Shown piece by piece: positions 29,576 to 39,096 of a DNA stretch of 64,000 nt. Within the stretch, counting starts at the first letter, position 1, and each line of letters starts with the position of its first letter. The notes beneath the pieces were generated by a model, which did not search any database, had not been told where the DNA came from, and was given only the letters and a program-made list of their open reading frames with translations. The position numbers and the translations under genes were made by a program. The DNA is from Actinomyces sp. B33 (GTDB lineage Bacteria; Actinomycetota; Actinomycetes; Actinomycetales; Actinomycetaceae): the NCBI RefSeq assembly GCF_028437565.1, contig NZ_JAMRYR010000003.1, positions 1-64,000 on the forward strand. Direction: 5' to 3'.

Positions 29576-29610
29576 GGGCCCGCGCACCCCTGTCCAGGGG
29601 ACGCGGGCCC
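29576..29610 (+). terminator. Strong hairpin before the M16 peptidase gene
   Basis: GGGCCCGCG (29576-29584) pairs with CGCGGGCCC (29602-29610), and inside it CCCCTG pairs with CAGGGG. No T run follows. Confidence 0.65.
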
Positions 29611-29716
29611 CGGCGCATCGGACGAGCCCCATCCCACACGAGTCGGAGGGGAGGCCGGCGAGGCCGCGGAACTACACTGCCGACAGCACACGACCGCAGC
29701 CTGAGGGGAACCGTCC

Positions 29717-31033
29717 ATGACACCGCCCATCGACCTGCCCATCGGCGCGCCCGCATCCGCGTCCTTCGACGACTCCGACACCGCCGTCGAGCGCACCGTC
29801 ACCGACGCCGGCACCCGCATCATCACCCAAGCCGTCCCCGCGACCCGCTCCGTCGGCATCAGCCTGTGGGTCCCCGTCGGCTCGCGTGACGAGGCCCCCC
29901 GCCACGCCGGATCCACCCACTTCCTCGAGCACCTCCTCTTCAAGGGCACCGGCCGGCGCTCCGCCCTCGACATCGCCGTCGCCTTCGACTCCGTCGGCGG
30001 CGAGTCGAACGCGGAAACCGCCCGCGAGCACACCGCGTACTGGGCGCGCATCCTCGGCGACGACCTCGACATGGCGGTGCGCACCCTCGTCGACATGGTC
30101 GCCGACTCCCGCCTGGACCCCGCCGACTTCGACATGGAGCGCGGCGTCATCCTCGACGAACTCGCCATGAGCGAGGACAGCCCCACAGAAGTCGTCCACG
30201 ACGCCTTCCAGCTCGCCGTCCACGGCGACACCCCCCTGGGGCGGCCCATCGGCGGCACCCCCGACGCCATCCGGGCCGTCACCCGCGACGACGTCCACAC
30301 CCACTACCGCCACCACTACGGGCCCGACGCCCTCGTCGTCGCCGCCGCCGGAGCCGTCGACCACGCGCGCCTCGCCGGCCTCGTCGCCGACGCCCTCGCC
30401 GACTCCTCCTGGGCCGACGCCGCCGCGAGCTCCCGCCCGTCGCGCCCGCGCCGCCCCACCGCCGCCCCCGCGCCCCTCGACCACGAGCACGAGATCGTGC
30501 GCCGACGCGACGTCGAGCAAGCCCACCTGATCGTCGGCACCCGCGGCATGCGCGCCAACCACGACGACGGCCCCGTCATGTCCGTCCTCCTGAGCGTCCT
30601 CGGCGGCGGCATGTCCTCACGGCTCTTCCAGGAGGTCCGGGAGAAGCGCGGCCTGGCGTACACGACCTACGCCTTCGAATCCGCCTACTCCGACACCGGC
30701 AGCTTCGGCATGTACGCGGGGACCTCCCCCGACCGGCTCGCGGAAGTCGAGAGGATCATGATCGGCCAGCTCGAGGACCTCGCCTCCGACGGCCCCACCG
30801 ACGACGAACTCGCGCGCGTGCGAGGCCAGGTCCGGGGCTCGGTCGCCCTGGGATTGGAGGACAACTGGTCGCGGATGATGCGCCTGGGGCGAGCCGAGGT
30901 CTCCGGACGCTACCGCACCGTCGCCGAAACCCTCGACGCCATCGACGCCGTCACCGCCGACCAGGTCCGCGGCCTCGCCGCCCGGCTGGCCCGCCAGACC
31001 CGCGCCCGCGCTCTCGTCCTGCCTCGCGACTGA
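29717..31033 (+). CDS. M16-family zinc peptidase (PepR type)
   Basis: This 438-residue protein is a pitrilysin-family processing peptidase. The inverted zinc motif HFLEH gives H68, E71 and H72, and the second ligand E148 in ERGVILDELAMSED lies 76 residues later, as in active M16 enzymes. The second, inactive half starts around residue 220. In Mycobacterium and Streptomyces a PepR-type gene follows pnp and precedes dapB; here it still precedes dapB. The physiological substrate is not known. Confidence 0.92.
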   Translation: MTPPIDLPIGAPASASFDDSDTAVERTVTDAGTRIITQAVPATRSVGISLWVPVGSRDEAPRHAGSTHFLEHLLFKGTGRRSALDIAVAFDSVGGESNAETAREHTAYWARILGDDLDMAVRTLVDMVADSRLDPADFDMERGVILDELAMSEDSPTEVVHDAFQLAVHGDTPLGRPIGGTPDAIRAVTRDDVHTHYRHHYGPDALVVAAAGAVDHARLAGLVADALADSSWADAAASSRPSRPRRPTAAPAPLDHEHEIVRRRDVEQAHLIVGTRGMRANHDDGPVMSVLLSVLGGGMSSRLFQEVREKRGLAYTTYAFESAYSDTGSFGMYAGTSPDRLAEVERIMIGQLEDLASDGPTDDELARVRGQVRGSVALGLEDNWSRMMRLGRAEVSGRYRTVAETLDAIDAVTADQVRGLAARLARQTRARALVLPRD

Positions 31034-31113
31034 CACCGGTCCCGTACCAGGGGAGGCCCTCGTCTACGAGGCGGAGCGCTCGCACGCCCCGCGACTGCCC
31101 ACAGCCCCCGTAT

Positions 31114-31143
31114 CCGGGGCGCTCCGCCCCCGGGGCGCCCCGG
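31114..31143 (+). terminator. Terminator after the M16 peptidase gene
   Basis: CCGGGGCGC (31114-31122) pairs perfectly with GCGCCCCGG (31135-31143). The rest of the 264-base gap before dapB holds nothing else I can name. Confidence 0.65.
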
Positions 31144-31285
31144 ACGACGCCGCACGGACCCGGGCGCGATCCGCGGCCATGACGCTCGGGTCGTCTCCCC
31201 GTGCCCCGACCGACCCCGCCCGATCGCCCGGCCCTGCGCGCGTCCCCACCCTCGGACCCGCCGCGAGCCCGCGGCGCGGAGCCGA

Positions 31286-31291
31286 TAGGGT
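31286..31291 (+). promoter_or_regulatory. -10 box of dapB, leaderless type
   Basis: TAGGGT ends six bases before the dapB ATG; no Shine-Dalgarno sequence is present. Confidence 0.5.
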
Positions 31292-31297
31292 GAGCCC

Positions 31298-32041
31298 ATG
31301 CAGATCCGAGTAGCAGTGACCGGGGCCAAAGGCCGCATGGGATCCACCGTCGTCGACGCCGTGACGAACGCCGACGACATGGACGTCGTCGCCCGACTCG
31401 ACGCGGGCGACGCCATCACCGCCGAAATCCTCGCCGGCGCCCAGGTCGCCGTCGACTTCTCCACCCCGGCCGTCACCGAAACCAACGTCCACGCCCTCCT
31501 CGACGCCGGCGCCCACGTCGTCGTCGGCACTACCGGCTGGGACGACGACGCCTACGCGCGCGTGCGCGACCACGCACGGGAAACCGGGCTCAGCGTCCTC
31601 ATCGCCCCCAACTTCTCCATGTCCGCGGTCCTGGCCATGACATTCGCCCAGATCGCCGCCCCCTACTTCGAATCCGCCGAAGTCATCGAGATGCACCACC
31701 CCGACAAGGTCGACGCCCCCTCGGGCACCGCCGCCGCCACCGCCCGTCGGATCGCCCGGGCGCGCGAGGACGCCGGCCTGGGCCCCCTGCCCGACGCCAC
31801 CGAGACCGACCCCGCGGGAACCCGCGGAGGCCGCGTCGACGGGATCCCCGTCCACGCGGTGCGCCTGCGCGGCCTGACCGCCAGCGAGGAGATCCTCCTG
31901 GGCAACCCCGGCGAGCAACTCGTCATCCGCACCGACGCCTTCGACCGCGCCTCCTTCATGCCGGGCGTGCTCCTGGGCATCCGCCGCGTCGCCGACCGCC
32001 CCGGACTGACCATCGGCCTCGACCGGCTCCTCGGGCTGTGA
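31298..32041 (+). CDS. dapB: 4-hydroxy-tetrahydrodipicolinate reductase
   Basis: This 247-residue enzyme reduces hydroxy-tetrahydrodipicolinate with NAD(P)H for lysine and diaminopimelate synthesis. The nucleotide motif VAVTGAKGRMGSTVV begins the protein, VGTTGW follows near residue 78, and the catalytic segment reads IEMHHPDKVDAPSGTA. Length is typical of actinobacteria. Its TGA overlaps the GTG of the acetyltransferase gene, so these two are co-transcribed; dapA follows behind its own likely promoter. Confidence 0.96.
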   Translation: MQIRVAVTGAKGRMGSTVVDAVTNADDMDVVARLDAGDAITAEILAGAQVAVDFSTPAVTETNVHALLDAGAHVVVGTTGWDDDAYARVRDHARETGLSVLIAPNFSMSAVLAMTFAQIAAPYFESAEVIEMHHPDKVDAPSGTAAATARRIARAREDAGLGPLPDATETDPAGTRGGRVDGIPVHAVRLRGLTASEEILLGNPGEQLVIRTDAFDRASFMPGVLLGIRRVADRPGLTIGLDRLLGL

Positions 32042-32577
32042 CCGACCGGCCCCGACCCGGCGCCGACCGCTCGGTGCGCCCCGCCCTGGCAGACGACGCC
32101 TCGGACATCGGACGGATCCAAGCCGCCGCCCTCGCAGCCCTCGCCCCCGGCCTGCCCGGCGCCGACCCCGCCTCCCTGGCCGCCGCCTGGACGACGAGCC
32201 TGACCGGGTCGCGCCCGCCCGGCGTGCACGCGCTCGTCGCCCTCCACGGGACCGCGGTCGTCGGTTACGCCCTCGCCGCCCCCGGGGAGAGGATCGACAT
32301 CGCCGGCCGCGATCCGATCCCGGCCGGCGCCGACATCCACGAGCTCGCCGTCGACCCCGACTTCGCCCGCAGCGGCCACGGCTCGCGGCTCCTCCACGCG
32401 ATCGCCGACACCACCGGGGCCGCCTGCCTGAGGGTCTGGGTCGGAGCCGACGACCAGGCGAGGATCCGCTTCTATCAGGGGGCCGGATTCGCCCCGGCCG
32501 GACTGCGCTGCCGCCTGACCGCCCCCGGTGCCCGCGCGGACGACCTCGTCCAGCACCTGTGGTGGGCCGCCCTCTGA
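32038..32577 (+). CDS. GNAT-family N-acetyltransferase
   Basis: This 179-residue protein has the GNAT acetyl-CoA motif at HELAVDPDFARSGHGSRLLH (R/Q-x-x-G-x-G form) and the following LRVWVGADDQARIRFYQGAGF. The GTG start overlaps the dapB stop by four bases (GTGA), so its translation is probably coupled to dapB. Substrate is unknown. Its constant place between dapB and dapA here might only reflect operon packing. Confidence 0.85.
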   Translation: MTDRPRPGADRSVRPALADDASDIGRIQAAALAALAPGLPGADPASLAAAWTTSLTGSRPPGVHALVALHGTAVVGYALAAPGERIDIAGRDPIPAGADIHELAVDPDFARSGHGSRLLHAIADTTGAACLRVWVGADDQARIRFYQGAGFAPAGLRCRLTAPGARADDLVQHLWWAAL

Positions 32578-32634
32578 CCCCCTGACACGCCGCCCACACC
32601 GCGAGCGCTCGGGCCAGCGCACCCCTCGACCGCA

Positions 32635-32640
32635 TATGCT
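32635..32640 (+). promoter_or_regulatory. -10 box of dapA, leaderless type
   Basis: TATGCT ends seven bases before the dapA ATG with no Shine-Dalgarno sequence. Confidence 0.5.
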
Positions 32641-32647
32641 CGCCCCC

Positions 32648-33544
32648 ATGAGCCACACGCCGCCCCGCACCTTCGGCACACTCGCCCCCGCGATGGTCAC
32701 CCCCTTCCACGAGGACGGGTCCATCGACCTCGACAGCGCCCAGCGCCTCGCCGGCCGCCTCGTCGACGACGGCAGCGACACGATCCTCCTGTCCGGGACG
32801 ACCGGCGAATCATCGACCACCCACCAGCCGGAGAAGAACGACCTCACCGATGCCGTCCGCGAGGCCGTGGGGGACAGGGCCTTCATCCTGTGCGGCGCCG
32901 GCTCCAACGACACCGCCCACGCCGTCCGCATCGCCGAAGGAGCCCAGGCCCACGGCGCCGACGGGCTCCTCGTCGTCTCCCCCTACTACAACAGGCCCTC
33001 CCAGGAGGGCCTGCGCGCCCACGTCCTGGCCATCGCCGAGGCCACCGACCTGCCGATCATGCTCTACGATATCCCCGGGCGCACCGGCCTGGCCTTCAGC
33101 GACGACACCCTCGACATCCTCGCCGCCCACCCGCGCATCACCGCCGTCAAGGACGCCACCGGCAACGTCGAGCAGGGCGTCGAGCGGATGCACCGCACCG
33201 GGCTCGAGTACTACTCGGGGGACGACGGCCTGAACTTCGCGTGGATGACCGGCGGGGCCTCCGGCTTCATCTCCGTTGTCGCCCACATCGCCGCGCGCCA
33301 CTACCGGCGGATGATCGACCTGCTCGACGCCGACCAGGTGTGGGAAGCCCGCGAACTCGCCTACTCCCTGCGACCCCTCGTCGCCGCCGTCATGGGCGGC
33401 GGGCAGGGCGCGGTCATGGCCAAGCACGCCGTCCACCTCCAGGGCCTGATCTCCAGCCCCGCCGTGCGCCTGCCCCTCGTCCAGGCGCACGGCGAGCAGG
33501 TCGCCCGACTGGAGCAGGCGATGAGGGACGCCGACCTGCTCTGA
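32648..33544 (+). CDS. dapA: 4-hydroxy-tetrahydrodipicolinate synthase
   Basis: This 298-residue class I aldolase condenses pyruvate and aspartate semialdehyde. It shows LLSGTTGESSTTHQPEK (normally GTTGE in DapA), the tyrosine in VVSPYYNRPSQEG, DIPGRTG, and the Schiff-base lysine in AVKDATGN. A start at 32648 fits the promoter spacing and the usual N-terminus. It completes the dapB-GNAT-dapA cluster. An imperfect palindrome (33539-33562, GGAGC/GCTCC core) overlaps its stop and may end transcription. Confidence 0.95.
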   Translation: MSHTPPRTFGTLAPAMVTPFHEDGSIDLDSAQRLAGRLVDDGSDTILLSGTTGESSTTHQPEKNDLTDAVREAVGDRAFILCGAGSNDTAHAVRIAEGAQAHGADGLLVVSPYYNRPSQEGLRAHVLAIAEATDLPIMLYDIPGRTGLAFSDDTLDILAAHPRITAVKDATGNVEQGVERMHRTGLEYYSGDDGLNFAWMTGGASGFISVVAHIAARHYRRMIDLLDADQVWEARELAYSLRPLVAAVMGGGQGAVMAKHAVHLQGLISSPAVRLPLVQAHGEQVARLEQAMRDADLL

Positions 33545-34376
33545 GGAGCGCGCTCCGAAGAGTCCGCCCGCAGACCGGCCGGTCCGTCATCGAAGGCCGC
33601 TCCTCCTCGCCAGGGCCTGCCCGCAGCCGCTGTGCGGCGGTCATGGCGACCATGGCAACTCTCCTCCCCGCAAGGGCCTGCCCGCGGCGCTTCCTCGTAC
33701 GGCCCGCCCGCGGCGCGGCGCAGTGCCCGCAGTGCTGCCGCGCCGGACGCCCGCCCCCCGGGCATCCGCGACCGGGCATCGGCGATCCCCGTCGTGCCAT
33801 ATGCCCGTCGGGAAGCCCCGGCGGTCGAGTCCGACCAGGATCTGATCGACCGGCTTTCGATCGGATCGGCTGACTCCCGATGCACGGGGTCAGTACGGCC
33901 TCCGATGAGAGGATCGACGCCGCCGCGGCTGACTCCCTATCCGTACAGGGCCAGTCGGGGTGTTCCTCCCCCTCTCGAAGGTGCGATGCGCCGGATTTCG
34001 GCTCGCCCGTTCCTGAGCCGCGCCAATGCCGAGGGCATTAGATAAATGGACATTATTCGTCCAAAAAGAAACCGGTTTAGCTAATAGTGGCCAAATATCG
34101 CGCAGAAGTCGTTTTCGGACGGTGGGGGACCGAAATTCATAACGGCAGTTCTGGGACTAACGTCTAGGGCAAGCGTGGGAAGCGTCGCTACCGTATCCGT
34201 CGTGGCGCTTAGCGAATGCGACTCTCAGTACCGCGTGAATATCAATGTCGATCAGAGCGGTGGCCGAAGTCGTTATCGTGACGCGAATTATCGGAATTCA
34301 ACCCGCGCATGAAAGAAAAGCGCGAACCCCTCGACGAAAACACTATTCCCTCCTCGCCATATGAAAGGTGATCATA
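33545..34376. other. Long intergenic region before the cai-like operon
   Basis: I see no real gene in these 830 bases. The first part is GC-rich and holds degenerate direct repeats: GGGCCTGCCCGC at 33613 and again 61 bases later, and the hairpin-forming CTGACTCCC at 33870 and 33929. From about 34035 the sequence becomes A/T-rich, as expected for a regulated promoter of the operon that follows, and contains the inverted repeat at 34047-34063. No -10/-35 pair can be assigned with confidence. Confidence 0.5.
34047..34063. promoter_or_regulatory. Inverted repeat upstream of the cai-like operon
   Basis: TGGAC, seven A/T-rich bases, GTCCA. It is about 310 bases before the first gene of the operon, in the A/T-rich part of the gap, and may be an operator or a small hairpin. 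Confidence 0.25.
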
Positions 34377-35696
34377 GTGCTGAGCAACCTCACTCAGGAA
34401 CGCTGCGCCGATGAGCTCACGCGATTCCACCGGGTATTCCTCCTCATCCTGGTCTCCATCGGCAGCTCGATCGTCTACACGCCCGCCTACCTGCAGTACG
34501 TCTTCGACGAGCCCCTCGGGAAAGCCCTGATCGCTTCAGGGGCCGCGAGCCAGGAGAACGTCGCAACGACCCTGGGAACGCTCCTGGCGGCCTACTCGTG
34601 GACCGCCCTCGTGTGCTACCTGCCGTCGGGCATCGTCGCCGATCGGATTCGCGTTCGGACCCTGGCCTGGGTGGGGTTCGGTACGACTGCGCTGCTCACC
34701 TACTGGTATGCGCTCTTCCCGTCCTACGCGACCCTCATCGGCCTGTTCATCGCCATGGGAGTCACGACGATCCTCATCTGGTGGGGCATTCGATTCAAGC
34801 TCGTCCGACTCGTCTCCGAAGAGGACCAGTACTCCCGCAACATCGGCCTGTCTTACGGCTTCTACGGGCTGGCCGGCCTGATCCTCGGATTCGTCAACGC
34901 CGCCATCGTCTCCCGCCTAGCCGATCAGGGCGACATCGTGCCCATGCGCGTGCTCCTCCTCGTCCTCGGCAGCGTCATCATGGTCCTCGCCGTCCTCTCC
35001 TTCCTCTTCATCCCGAAGTTCGAAGGCGAGATCGGATCTTCCGAAGGCGGCTTCAACCTGGCGCAGCTCGGGCAAGTCCTCTCGAACCCCGTCGTGTGGC
35101 TCGCCGCGCTGACGCTCTTCTTCGTCTACTTCTTCTACACCGGCGTCAATCAGACCACCGGCTACATGAACAACGTCATGCACATCGCCCCGGGCATCGT
35201 CCTCGTGGTCGGCACTGTCCGCACGTACGGCGTCTCGCTCGTCTCGGCCCCCGTCTTCGGTGCGATCGCCGGCGCACTCGGATCCCCCTCGAAGGTCATC
35301 GGGGCCGGATCAGCAGTCGTCATGGTCGGTCTGCTCGCCTTCGCCTTCCTCCCCGCCCAGGCCTCCCTGGCGTACGCGGCGGTCGCCATGGCGATCCTGC
35401 TCGCCTTCATCGCCAACGGCGTCTTCGGCATCTGCTCGAGTCAGCTCACCGAGGGCAAGGTCCCCGTCAGCGTCTTCGGGACCGCCACCGGGCTGCTGTC
35501 CGTCATCGGGTTCCTGCCGGACACCTTCTCCTACATCTGGTTCGGCTCCATCCGCGACGCCCACCAGGACAACCCCGCCGCGGCCTACACCCAGATCTTC
35601 CTGATCCTCGCAGGGGCGGCCCTCATCGCGGCGGTCTGCGCCTTCTGCCTCATCGCCGTCGCGCGCAGGCGCGACAACGCCCAGCGGAACGCGTAA
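34377..35696 (+). CDS. MFS transporter, first gene of the cai-like operon
   Basis: This 439-residue membrane protein has twelve predicted helices and belongs to the major facilitator superfamily. A Gly-rich helix near SYGFYGLAGLILGFVNAAIV and the central cytoplasmic loop around FEGEIGSSEGGFN are visible. The GTG at 34377 follows AAAGG at good spacing and is preferred to the GTG at 34368. It opens an operon with relatives of CaiA, CaiB and CaiC; E. coli uses the BCCT antiporter CaiT at this step. I infer import of the betaine substrate or export of the product, but the family alone does not prove it. Confidence 0.85.
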   Translation: MLSNLTQERCADELTRFHRVFLLILVSIGSSIVYTPAYLQYVFDEPLGKALIASGAASQENVATTLGTLLAAYSWTALVCYLPSGIVADRIRVRTLAWVGFGTTALLTYWYALFPSYATLIGLFIAMGVTTILIWWGIRFKLVRLVSEEDQYSRNIGLSYGFYGLAGLILGFVNAAIVSRLADQGDIVPMRVLLLVLGSVIMVLAVLSFLFIPKFEGEIGSSEGGFNLAQLGQVLSNPVVWLAALTLFFVYFFYTGVNQTTGYMNNVMHIAPGIVLVVGTVRTYGVSLVSAPVFGAIAGALGSPSKVIGAGSAVVMVGLLAFAFLPAQASLAYAAVAMAILLAFIANGVFGICSSQLTEGKVPVSVFGTATGLLSVIGFLPDTFSYIWFGSIRDAHQDNPAAAYTQIFLILAGAALIAAVCAFCLIAVARRRDNAQRNA

Positions 35697-35706
35697 GGGC
35701 GCGGAC

Positions 35707-36675
35707 ATGGGGCACAAGTACGACGCTCCCAACCTGTGGAGCGAACAGATGGGACAGGTCGTCGCCACCCAGAACGAACTCGCCGAAGGGGCCTACACCA
35801 CCGGGCAGAGCCTCGAAGACATGCGCCGGGCGTACCGTGCGGAACGATCGTTCTGGAACGAGGGCGGCCCCAGCGTCGGCTCCTGCGTCGACGAGGAGAC
35901 CCCCACGCGCCACGGCTGCGTGCGCGTGCGCCACTACCGCCCCCACGGCGACGGAATCCTCCCCCTCATCGTGTACACGCACGGCGGGGGATGGGTGATC
36001 GGGGACGTCGATACGCACGACCGGATCACCCGCACCCTGTGCCATCTCACGGGCGCGGCCGTCATCAGCATCGACTACACCCTCGCCCCCCAGGCCAAGT
36101 TCCCGCGTCAGATCAACGAGTGCCGCGACGTCATCGCGAACATCCGCGACCGCGCCGACCAGTGGCGCATCGACCCCGACGACATCGCGTTCGCCGGCGA
36201 CTCGGCCGGGGCCAACATGGCCGTCGCGACTGCGCTGATGATGCGCGACGAGGGATCGCTCGCCCGTGCGCGCGCCCTGCTCCTGTTCTACGGGGCCTAC
36301 GGATTGCGGGACTCGATGTCCATGCGCCTGCTCGGAGGACCCTGGGACGGGTTGACGGAGGAGGACTACGCCTACTACCTGGACCAGTACCTCTCCGACC
36401 CGGCGGACGCCGAGAACCCCTATTTCAACATCCTCGGCAACGACTTCAGCTCGGGGATCCCGCCCTGCTACGTCGCGGCCGCGGGACTGGACCCCCTGCG
36501 CGACGATTCGCGCGCCCTCGCGGAGATCCTCGGAATATGCGGGGTCCCCCGCGTCTTCCACGAGGTCGAAGGGGTCATCCACGGGTTCCTCCACCATTCG
36601 AGGATGCTCGACCAGACCATGAGCGTCCTGACCGAGGCCGCCGACTTCTACACCGAACACCCCCTCGACCGCTGA
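35707..36675 (+). CDS. HSL-family alpha/beta hydrolase (carboxylesterase)
   Basis: This 322-residue hydrolase has the oxyanion motif HGGG (92-95), the nucleophile S166 in AGDSAGAN, D262 in AGLDPLRDD and H292 in [11 protein letters not shown], the full triad of the hormone-sensitive-lipase type esterases. The first 80 residues form a cap-like N-terminal part. No signal peptide is seen, so it acts in the cytoplasm. It starts ten bases after the MFS gene in the cai-like operon. No such enzyme belongs to the E. coli cai operon; cleavage of acylcarnitines to carnitine would suit the context but is inference. Confidence 0.88.
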   Translation: MGHKYDAPNLWSEQMGQVVATQNELAEGAYTTGQSLEDMRRAYRAERSFWNEGGPSVGSCVDEETPTRHGCVRVRHYRPHGDGILPLIVYTHGGGWVIGDVDTHDRITRTLCHLTGAAVISIDYTLAPQAKFPRQINECRDVIANIRDRADQWRIDPDDIAFAGDSAGANMAVATALMMRDEGSLARARALLLFYGAYGLRDSMSMRLLGGPWDGLTEEDYAYYLDQYLSDPADAENPYFNILGNDFSSGIPPCYVAAAGLDPLRDDSRALAEILGICGVPRVFHEVEGVIHGFLHHSRMLDQTMSVLTEAADFYTEHPLDR

Positions 36676-36707
36676 GCGCAGGCGCTCAGGCACAGAAAGG
36701 ACTCACC

Positions 36708-37841
36708 ATGGAATTCTCCCTGTCCGAAGACCAGCAGCTCATGGTGGACGCGTTCACCGAACTCATGCGCTCACGCGGATGGGACAAGTACTTCCACGAG
36801 TGCGACGAGAAGCACGAGTACCCGATCGAATGGACCGAGGCGATCTGCGAACTCGGGTTCGACCGCATCCTCCTGCCCGAGGAGCACGACGGGCTCGGCG
36901 CCGACTGGGTCACCCTCACGGCGGCCTACGAGGCCCTCGGGCGCGCGGGCGGCCCCACCTACGTCCTCTACCAGATGCCCTGCTGGGACACCGTCCTGCG
37001 CGAAGGCACCGAGGAGCAGAAGGAGAAGATCCTCTCTTTCGTGGGCTCCGGCAAGCAGATGATCAACTACGCCATGACCGAGCCGTCGGCGGGATCGTCG
37101 TGGGACGACATGCAGACCACCTACACCCGCAAGGACGGCAAGGTCTACCTCAACGGGCACAAGACCTTCATCACCTCCTCCCTGCACGTCCCCTACCTGG
37201 TCGTCATGGCGCGCGACTCGGAGAACATGGACACCTACACCGAGTGGTTCGTCGACATGAGCCTGCCGGGCATCACCAAGGAGCCTCTCGACAAGCTGGG
37301 CCTGCGCATGGACTCGTGCTGCGACGTCTACTTCGACAACGTCGAACTGGAGGAGAAGGACCTCTTCGGCACCGAGGGCAACGGCTTCCGTCGGGGCGTC
37401 GCCGACTTCGACCTCGAGCGATTCCTCGTGGCCCTGACCAACTACGGCCAGGCCTACTGCGCCTTCGAAGACGCCGCCACGTACGCCAACCAGCGCATCC
37501 AAGGCGGTCAGGCCATCGCCCGCCACCAGCTCATCCAGCTCAAGTTCGCCGAGATGAAGATCCGCCTGACGAACATGCGCAACATGCTCTACGAGATCGC
37601 GTGGAAGCACGACGAAGGCCTCCTGTCGCGCGGCGACTGCTCCATGGCCAAGTACTACTGCTCCCAAGCGTCCTTCGAAGTCGTCGACCACGCCCTTCAA
37701 GTCCTGGCGGGCGTCGGCATCACCGGCGAGCACCGCGTTCAGCGCTTCTACCGGGACCTGAGGGTCGACCGGGTCTCGGGGGGCACCGACGAAATGATGA
37801 TCCTCGCCGCCGGGCGCTCCGCCCTCTACGACTACCGCTGA
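36708..37841 (+). CDS. caiA: Crotonobetainyl-CoA reductase-like acyl-CoA dehydrogenase (CaiA)
   Basis: This 377-residue flavoprotein closely matches E. coli CaiA (380 residues) along its length: LSEDQQLMV at the start, [52 protein letters not shown], and the C-terminal [14 protein letters not shown]. As in CaiA, the usual catalytic YEGT segment is replaced by VSGG. CaiA reduces crotonobetainyl-CoA to gamma-butyrobetainyl-CoA with electrons from an ETF; the fixABCX operon downstream supplies these. The ATG follows AAAGGA. Substrate identity is inferred from this close resemblance and from caiB and caiC next to it. Confidence 0.88.
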   Translation: MEFSLSEDQQLMVDAFTELMRSRGWDKYFHECDEKHEYPIEWTEAICELGFDRILLPEEHDGLGADWVTLTAAYEALGRAGGPTYVLYQMPCWDTVLREGTEEQKEKILSFVGSGKQMINYAMTEPSAGSSWDDMQTTYTRKDGKVYLNGHKTFITSSLHVPYLVVMARDSENMDTYTEWFVDMSLPGITKEPLDKLGLRMDSCCDVYFDNVELEEKDLFGTEGNGFRRGVADFDLERFLVALTNYGQAYCAFEDAATYANQRIQGGQAIARHQLIQLKFAEMKIRLTNMRNMLYEIAWKHDEGLLSRGDCSMAKYYCSQASFEVVDHALQVLAGVGITGEHRVQRFYRDLRVDRVSGGTDEMMILAAGRSALYDYR

Positions 37842-37869
37842 TCGCCCGAGGAAGAAAGGAACGACAGAG

Positions 37870-39090
37870 ATGGCACTGCCCACGGACAAGCCCTCATTCG
37901 GAGTCCTCGACGGCGTCAAGGTCGTCTACTCCGCCGTTGAGATCGCCGCCCCCACGGCGGCGGCCGTCATGGCCGAATGGGGAGCCGACGTCACCTGGAT
38001 CGAGAACGTGTGGACCGGCGACTCCATGCGCGACACCGCCTGGGTCAAGGAGATGGAGCGGCGCAACATGCGCTCGATCTCCATGAACCCGTTCACGGAG
38101 GACGGCAAGGAGGCCCTGAGGGCCATCGTCAAGGACGCCGACATCTTCATCGAGTCCTCCAAAGGGCCCATGTACGCCCGCAAGGGGATCACCGACGAGT
38201 TCCTCTGGGAGATCAATCCGAGGCTCGTCATCGTCCACGTGTCCGGATTCGGGCAGTGGGGCGACGACGAGCAGATCAACTCCGCGGCCTACGACCTGAC
38301 CGTGGCCGCCTACGCGGGCATCATCGCCCAGAACGGCACGACCGACCAGCCGATGAACATCTCCCCCTACCTGGGCGACTACATCAACTCCCTGATGATC
38401 GTCTCCTCCGCGCTGGCCGCGCTCCACCGCGTAGGGGTCACCGGCGAGGGGGAGAGCATCGACATGGCGATGTACGAGACACTCCTGCGAGTCGGCACCT
38501 ACTACATGATGGACTTCATGAACGCCGGGATCTCGTATCCGCGGCCCGGCGCGCGCCACCAGAACCTGTGCGGCATCGGCGTCTACGAGTGCGCGGACGG
38601 ATTCATCGGGCTGTGCCTCTACGGCGTGCCGCAGAACAAGTACCTGCTCGAGACCATCGGCCTGGGGCACCTGTGGGGCACTGAGGAATACCCGGAGGAC
38701 ACCTCGGCGCTGTGGCTCAACGGCCCCAAGGCCGAGCTGATCCAGGAGACCCTCGAGGCCTACCTCAAGACCCAGTCGAAGCACGACGTGCAGAGCGATT
38801 TCGTCGCCCATCGGATCGCCGCTCAGGTCGTCAACGAGTTCCCGGACATCCTCGCCGCCGACCACGTCAAGCAGCGCGAGTGCTTCATCGAATGGGAGAA
38901 GGCCGACGGCGAGCGCGTCATGGGACTCAACACCTTCCCGAAGTTCTCCCGTAGCCCCGGCGCGTTCTGGCGCCCCATGCCGGCCCTGGGCGAGGACACG
39001 CGGGACGTCTTGGCGCGCGCGGGCTACTCCGCGGAGGAGATCGCGCGCCTGGCGGAAACGGGAACCGTGAAGATCGCCGACGAGGACTGA
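37870..39090 (+). CDS. caiB: CaiB-type class III CoA-transferase
   Basis: This 406-residue enzyme matches E. coli CaiB (405 residues), which moves CoA between gamma-butyrobetaine, crotonobetaine and carnitine. Shared stretches include AEWGADVTWIENVW, DIFIESSKGP, ARKGITDEFLWEINPRLVI, HVSGFGQWG and GEGESIDMAMYE. The catalytic aspartate of family III transferases sits in SPYLGDYINSL (about residue 173). The ATG follows GAAAGGAACGAC. It lies between caiA and caiC as in the E. coli order A-B-C. Substrate is inferred by similarity. Confidence 0.88.
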   Translation: MALPTDKPSFGVLDGVKVVYSAVEIAAPTAAAVMAEWGADVTWIENVWTGDSMRDTAWVKEMERRNMRSISMNPFTEDGKEALRAIVKDADIFIESSKGPMYARKGITDEFLWEINPRLVIVHVSGFGQWGDDEQINSAAYDLTVAAYAGIIAQNGTTDQPMNISPYLGDYINSLMIVSSALAALHRVGVTGEGESIDMAMYETLLRVGTYYMMDFMNAGISYPRPGARHQNLCGIGVYECADGFIGLCLYGVPQNKYLLETIGLGHLWGTEEYPEDTSALWLNGPKAELIQETLEAYLKTQSKHDVQSDFVAHRIAAQVVNEFPDILAADHVKQRECFIEWEKADGERVMGLNTFPKFSRSPGAFWRPMPALGEDTRDVLARAGYSAEEIARLAETGTVKIADED

Positions 39091-39096
39091 CAGATC

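Noticed and set aside
33632-34045. Open frame of 137 codons in the gap after dapA
   Set aside because: Arg/Pro/Ala-rich composition, no ribosome site and no recognisable motifs; it runs across degenerate repeats.
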